Shown one piece after another: positions 59,726-64,000 of a stretch of 64,000 nt of DNA. The stretch is taken from contig JAMWBK010000008.1 in assembly GCA_029953675.1 (NCBI GenBank), positions 124,001 through 188,000 of the forward strand, given 5' to 3'. The position numbers and the translations under genes are program-made. Position 1 is the stretch's first letter, and the number at the start of each line of letters is the position of its first letter. The notes under the pieces are model-generated. The model worked only from the letters and a program-made list of their open reading frames with translations, ran no database searches and was not told the DNA's origin. This DNA is from Rhodosorus marinus. Taxonomy: Eukaryota; Rhodophyta; Stylonematophyceae; Stylonematales; Stylonemataceae.

Positions 59726-61345
59726 GTAAACTTTACTGGGCATACCCCTAACCTACGCCCCATATACTTCCCTTGCAGAGGTGACACGACCGTCACGTCC
59801 AGGGCATACAGCTGAAATGTCCTCGGATGCGTAGAAATGATATCCGGTCTTAGTCGGTAGTTCTCGAAGTACCCCTCCGGTTCTTGCTTAATGTCGATGA
59901 AATTCCAGCGATTCAGCCATCGCGCCAGCTCCTACAGATTTCGTCATGCCTTCGCTGCCATAGGCCCGTCGATGTTGGGCAGTGGTGAAACCTTTGTACG
60001 CCGTTAGTACCATGTATACTACCACAGCGAGTACACTTTTCCGTAGTCCGCAGCCCCGGAATCGCTAGCCCCAGTAGTTGTTGGATATTCACCTGCATTT
60101 CGGTCGAGCTCAACTTCTTCAGCTCCAACGTCGGCAGTTCGCGCAACCAGACTCCGGATCCGGAGCCCGCGGCGGACCTGATTCGAGCATGATGTTCGCC
60201 GGAGATGCGCGGATTGTTAACCAGGGGTTGGAATGCGCAATGGTTTGCCTCCCGAGAGAGAGTTTGTTGTGTAGAACCAATATTCCAATCGCCACAGTCT
60301 TCTGGGGCGTCTTCTGGGGGGTTTTCCCTCGTCTGCTGCAGGTTGGCAAGTCTTCTGATCCGGGGCGCAGTTTCGGGGCGCAGCCTACGTTGTATCGCTA
60401 GAGCAGATGATCGGATCTGGTCTGCGAGTTGTTCTGTCGACCATTGTAGTCGCGTCGCGGTGTTCGTAGCCGGAATTTTGTCTGTATAAACCTGCCTCTC
60501 CAGCTCAGCGATGTAAGGTCAGTCTCCCGGATTGCTTCGAAAGGTATTTTTCCAGGCCGAGTAGTAAGCTATAGGCTGGATACGCCGTCGAGTAGCAAAC
60601 CCCAATCCTCCCCACCGGCAAGGCAGCGCAATCTGTTCCCAGATGTGTCCCAGGCACTCCTCGTCGTCCATGGCAGAGGTAGTAAGGCCTCCCAGTAAGG
60701 TTTCCAGGTGATATCTGGTCATGGTATTCGCCTCCCGTGCCAGACTGCGGCCGAACGGGTAGGCTAGGCATCGTAGAAGATAATCTAGGCGCGTTTCAGC
60801 GCAGTACCCGAACAATGCTACCTGTGCGTTAAGTTCATGTTGCGGTGGCTGTGCTATTTCCTTGATGAGCCTTTCGTGCTTATTTTGAAGCGCACGGCAC
60901 TCGTGCTCGATATATTGCCGGTTTCCTAGCGGAATCGAATGGATAGTGACGCCGACTCGGCTAACATGTACGCCAGGTATCTCGCGATTGATGGCTCGCG
61001 CCGTCGTCAAGGTTCGGCCGTATAGAGTGCATTTGTTGAGTTGCAGGCGGGCCCCAAGAGCAGGGAGCATAGTTCGGTTCCAGGCTAGTGCTTGCTTCAG
61101 TTCCTGCAGGGGTCCCACGATGGTATTATCGTCATGCATAGCGACTATCGTTAGATCGGAGAACTTTGTTCGCAGAGCCTTTAGGAACGGTGCGAGGGCT
61201 AGTGCATGTAGCACCGGCCCAAGCGGGTCACCCTGTTGTACTCCCGTAGCTGCTGGAGCGTCAGTCGTGAGTACTCCGTTTGGTTCTCTCCAGGTGCCTA
61301 GTCGTTGGACCGTGGTCGATGTGCAGCTTGACCAGACCATTTCCT
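59726..61345 (-). pseudogene. C-family copy: RT motif B through the endonuclease start
   Basis: An open stretch of 273 codons (61,340-60,519) has ATGVQQGDPLGPVLHALALA, motif C AMHDDNTIVG, thumb LPCRWGGLGFATRRRIQPIA. Beyond it lie broken pieces with the knuckle CTRCGSIHGTNGVQRFHHC (60,146-59,913) and the nuclease start. It is 5'-truncated just before motif B and 3'-truncated in the nuclease, where the joining motif begins. It shows the uninterrupted LQNKHERLIKEI site used to read the 11-base insertion at 31.8 kb. Confidence 0.85.
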
Positions 61346-61529
61346 AATAGTAGAAGCATCAATCACAGTACTCATTTCGGACCAGCCCAGGTCATCTTAT
61401 AGCCTCCTCACGGCGCTGTCCTTGACCTTGTGGCGTTGCAACGCCGCATTATTGTTGGACGCAGGTCATCAGCGTATTGTTTCTCGCTTTTCAGCGTAGT
61501 TAGGCTCTGATTAAACGGAACGGAACTCA

Positions 61530-61965
61530 TTCCTTGTCTAGCGCCCATCTCACGGCTGCCGCCCGTCGCCGGGGAGCAGCTGCTTCGGCCCTTCGCCGCG
61601 TCAAGGAACGACGGTATGCTGAGAGTATGGCCAGCCTGCTTCGCGCTGAGGGTCGCTTCCATCGGTTCCAACCTTTCATTGTGGAAAGCTTTGGTCACGT
61701 AGAGAAGTCGGGTTTGGAGTGGTTGCGGAAATGTTTCACTGAGCATCCTGTTGAATACTTGGAAGTTTTGCGGCGCTTAAGTGTCTCTCTGTGGCGATAT
61801 TCGAGCAGCATGCTTGCCGAGGCGCGCCATCGGCGCCTGGGTTTGCACGCTTCCCTACCTAGTTCTTAGTTCCTTTTAACGGTTTGCGTAGCGCTGTAGG
61901 CTATGCTAATACGCCTTTCGTAGCGCATCAGGCTATGTTAGTAAAACCAATAAAGCCAATAAAGC
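61530..61965 (+). pseudogene. A2 3' fragment with two terminal hairpins in tandem
   Basis: Plus-strand codons AHLTAAARRRGAAASALRRV to LGLHASLPSS are open for 111 codons. The 3' UTR carries the hairpin with a GCTGTAG loop, ATGCTAATA, then a second hairpin (CGTAGCGCATCAGGCTATG) and a tail with two CCAATAAAG units and CCAGTA. The 61,346-61,530 flank holds nothing that I recognise. Confidence 0.82.
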
Positions 61966-63430
61966 CAGTATAGACAAGTCCCCATAAACCAGTTCTGTTC
62001 CCCATTCTTTTAAAAACGCTGCTCTTCGCAAGTTTCTAACCATGCATTGACGGAATGACCTTCATCTAAGGCTCTTCTTGTTAGCAGTGTTGATCCGACA
62101 TTTATTTCAAACCCAAGTTTAAAGAAAGACAACCTAAGTGTACAAGCTTATTGGAATAAAGCCAGCTTATTGTAATCCTTTTGGCAAATATCTGATGAAA
62201 CTTCGCGTTCCAACATCGCCCGGAGAAAGAGGGTTCGACACGAACAATTCCGCTTTCGTGAAACTCCTTCCCGCTAACCGTTCTATGCGATTCGATCGTG
62301 AAGTTCACACCAATACGCAATAGAATCAATCCACTTAAGAACTCACCCTTCTCAAGAATTTCAACTTTTGCTTTTACAACAACTCTCGCTTCTTCTCCCT
62401 CTTACCATTCTATCCTTGTCTATCACTACTCGGATTTTTGATATTACTATATTATACCAAGTCCATATGTCGCTAATCGACGGTCGCTATGATTCATCAT
62501 CAAGCATATAGAAAAACCATTAAATCAAGAGTGACAGTCTGTCACGCCCAGAAATGCTCACTATTCAACTCCAGAACCAAAATTCCTACAAGCAGATGTG
62601 CTATAAATGTTAGCAGATTATGACTGATCCGCACGCATCGAATGCTCCACATCGGATGCTCCGCATCGAATGCTCCCCTGAAACTCTACGTAAACACCTA
62701 CTGTAGTATGCCGAGGGGATAGGCATTTTCTTTCTTCGTTTGAGGGCCTTTGTTTTCTTTATTTTGTTCAGAATATTGCTTTATTCTCTGAAGTGCTGTC
62801 ATTCTTTTTGCCCACCGCGGGCCAATGGGGGTTGTTGTTCACCGAATCCGGATCACGCAAAACGATCTCCACAGACCAACACCATTCCCTTAGAGCACTC
62901 ATTCTACCTGTGAGTCTCCCCTTGGCCCAATGCGATGCGTCAAAATCCTTTGTTTTCGGGTACTTTATCCTGACCAAAACCTGTTGAGGAGAAATGGTCC
63001 GCGATCGAACACTTCGTGCGACGCCAGTCTTCCCTAGCCCCATATCCAAGATCTCAAAATCTTCTCTTTCGTAGTCAATATTCTGGCAAAATGGAGTGGC
63101 AAATGTTCCCAACGAACACGTTCCTCCCCCCCCAAACATATGTTCGTATCAAAACAATATCTGCTTGGCCAAAAGGAGTCATGCCCATGGCCAATGTTCC
63201 CAAACGAGTAGTGAGACTGCATGAGTCTGTGGCCCGCCAAAAACGGCCTTGTTCGGTCGAGACAATTTCCGGGCGAAGTCATCAGTGCTTCCCGTCCGCA
63301 CGCAGGGTTAAACAATCTCAAAACCTTGGCTTCGAGGGTAAATATTCTGGCCAAAGAAAGTCCGGGCCAATGTTCTGATGAGGACTATCGGCCTTGGAGA
63401 TGTGGTTGCTGAATTAGAGTATTAGCGACT
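61966..63430. other. Anonymous intergenic region
   Basis: No gene or element could be supported here. A short repeat of CGCATCGAATGCTCC-like units lies at 62,631-62,680. Between 62,930 and 63,380 phrases such as AATATTCTGGC, GGCCAATGTTC and CTCAAAA recur loosely, suggesting an old degenerate tandem repeat. Opposing open frames of 106-123 codons there follow the repeat and have no recognisable features. Confidence 0.5.
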
Positions 63431-63466
63431 GCGCGGAGCCTCGTCGAGCCTCGTCCGCGCAGTAAG
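63431..63466. other. GC-rich inverted repeat upstream of the last gene
   Basis: CTGCGCGGA and TCCGCGCAG form a perfect 9-bp stem around a 16-base spacer that itself contains GAGCCTCGT. It lies about 330 bases upstream of the ATG at 63,797. The function is unknown. Confidence 0.5.
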
Positions 63467-63796
63467 GCCCGGGGGGGGAGTGGAGGGGCGAGTTGGAGAG
63501 GTGTGGACGGGTGTGCGGAGACGAGTGAGGATAGCGGTGGAGTTTGCGGACTATTTGTTTGATTTCTTTCCGCAGGCTTTCCGAAAGCTCTTTAGAAGAG
63601 ATCTTATTAGTCGGTACTGAACCCGCTAACTTGTCTTGCGCAAGCGGTTGGGTTTCTTGGGGGACATATTGGCTGTTATGGCATGGCCGTGAGGTTGGGT
63701 GGTTGGTTTTTTAGGACTGGAGAAGGATTGGAGCTGTGAGGAGTCAGATTAGGAAGGATCGGCGTGCCCACGGTTGGGTTCGCGGGTTCTGGGGGT

Positions 63797-64000
63797 ATGG
63801 CAAGCAAACAAGAGGGAAAAACCCGTATGGACGCCTACGCGTTTGCAGTAGTGCTGGTTGCGCTAGTTTTGCAGCGGACGGGGGTCGGCGCAACGCTTAC
63901 GAAAGTTGACTTCGAAGATGCTCCTGTCATGGATATTATTGATGGTCTTCCGACCGACTTCGCTTTTCTGCCTCCTGGTCAGACTGACCGCATTCTGGTG
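63797..64000 (+). CDS. Secreted protein N-terminus, possibly sugar (glucose/sorbosone) dehydrogenase-like (partial)
   Basis: The ATG at 63,797 opens a frame of 68 codons to the window edge. A second in-frame ATG lies 10 codons on. A hydrophobic signal segment (DAYAFAVVLVALVLQ) ends near GVGA. The following VMDIIDGLPTDFAFLPPGQ and TDRILV resemble the first blade of PQQ-type glucose/sorbosone dehydrogenases (G-L-x-P-x-x-x-x-F-x-P-x-G-x-x-L-V). With so little sequence the family is a suggestion only. Confidence 0.55.
   Translation, partial: MASKQEGKTRMDAYAFAVVLVALVLQRTGVGATLTKVDFEDAPVMDIIDGLPTDFAFLPPGQTDRILV

Noticed and set aside
62768-63378. Opposing open frames of 106-123 codons
   Set aside because: They overlap each other on opposite strands and follow loosely repeated phrases. 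No signal peptide or domain is seen.

Overview
This window looks like nuclear DNA from a eukaryote with few introns and many transposons. A florideophyte red alga similar to Chondrus is my best guess. The guess rests on a 1,354-codon intronless ABC transporter, small intronless genes for lineage-specific secreted proteins with N-terminal signal peptides, and islands of host genes separated by nested retrotransposons. No rRNA, tRNA or other species marker is present, so the assignment is an inference.

Layout. 0-2.1 kb: the 5' end of an A2 retrotransposon and scraps of a B element. 2.2-6.2 kb: ABC transporter of the MDR/ABCB type. 6.4-6.9 kb: a decayed A fragment. 8-10 kb: two secreted-protein genes and a 37-bp tandem repeat. 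10-15 kb: tandem repeats, then a head-to-tail pile of C fragments. 15-16.3 kb: a Cys-rich secreted gene spread over three frames. 16.66-21.4 kb: a complete B element with a perfect 8-bp target duplication. 21.6-38.6 kb: nested A1 and C elements, including a full A1 inserted in a retropepsin remnant and another full A1 inside a C element. 38.6-44.5 kb: a secreted-protein gene with a duplicated 3' end, simple and tandem repeats, and B fragments. 44.9-58.5 kb: a head-to-tail series of A2 copies, one split by a full A1. 58.5-62 kb: C fragments and one A2 fragment on the plus strand. 62-64 kb: mostly anonymous sequence, ending in the first 68 codons of a secreted protein.

Most of the window consists of three related families of non-LTR retrotransposons, called here A (subfamilies A1 and A2), B and C (variant C2). 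Each has an ORF1 with a shared NVRP-containing domain and a reverse transcriptase (RT) with GVQQGDP and xHDD motifs. Each also has a C-terminal zinc knuckle followed by a PD/AD-x14-D restriction-like endonuclease of the type found in R2, R4 and CRE elements. The ORFs are coupled differently in each family: an ATGTCTGA overlap and an ATGA overlap in B, TAATG in C, and a 31-base gap with a hairpin in A. B carries the nuclease in a separate third ORF. The 3' ends carry a small hairpin followed by an AGTAAAG-like tail. Insertions of only 11 and 35 bases of this tail, each with target duplications, show target-primed insertion in action. C copies are joined head to tail by the motif GGTTACGTTAGTCTGGGG.
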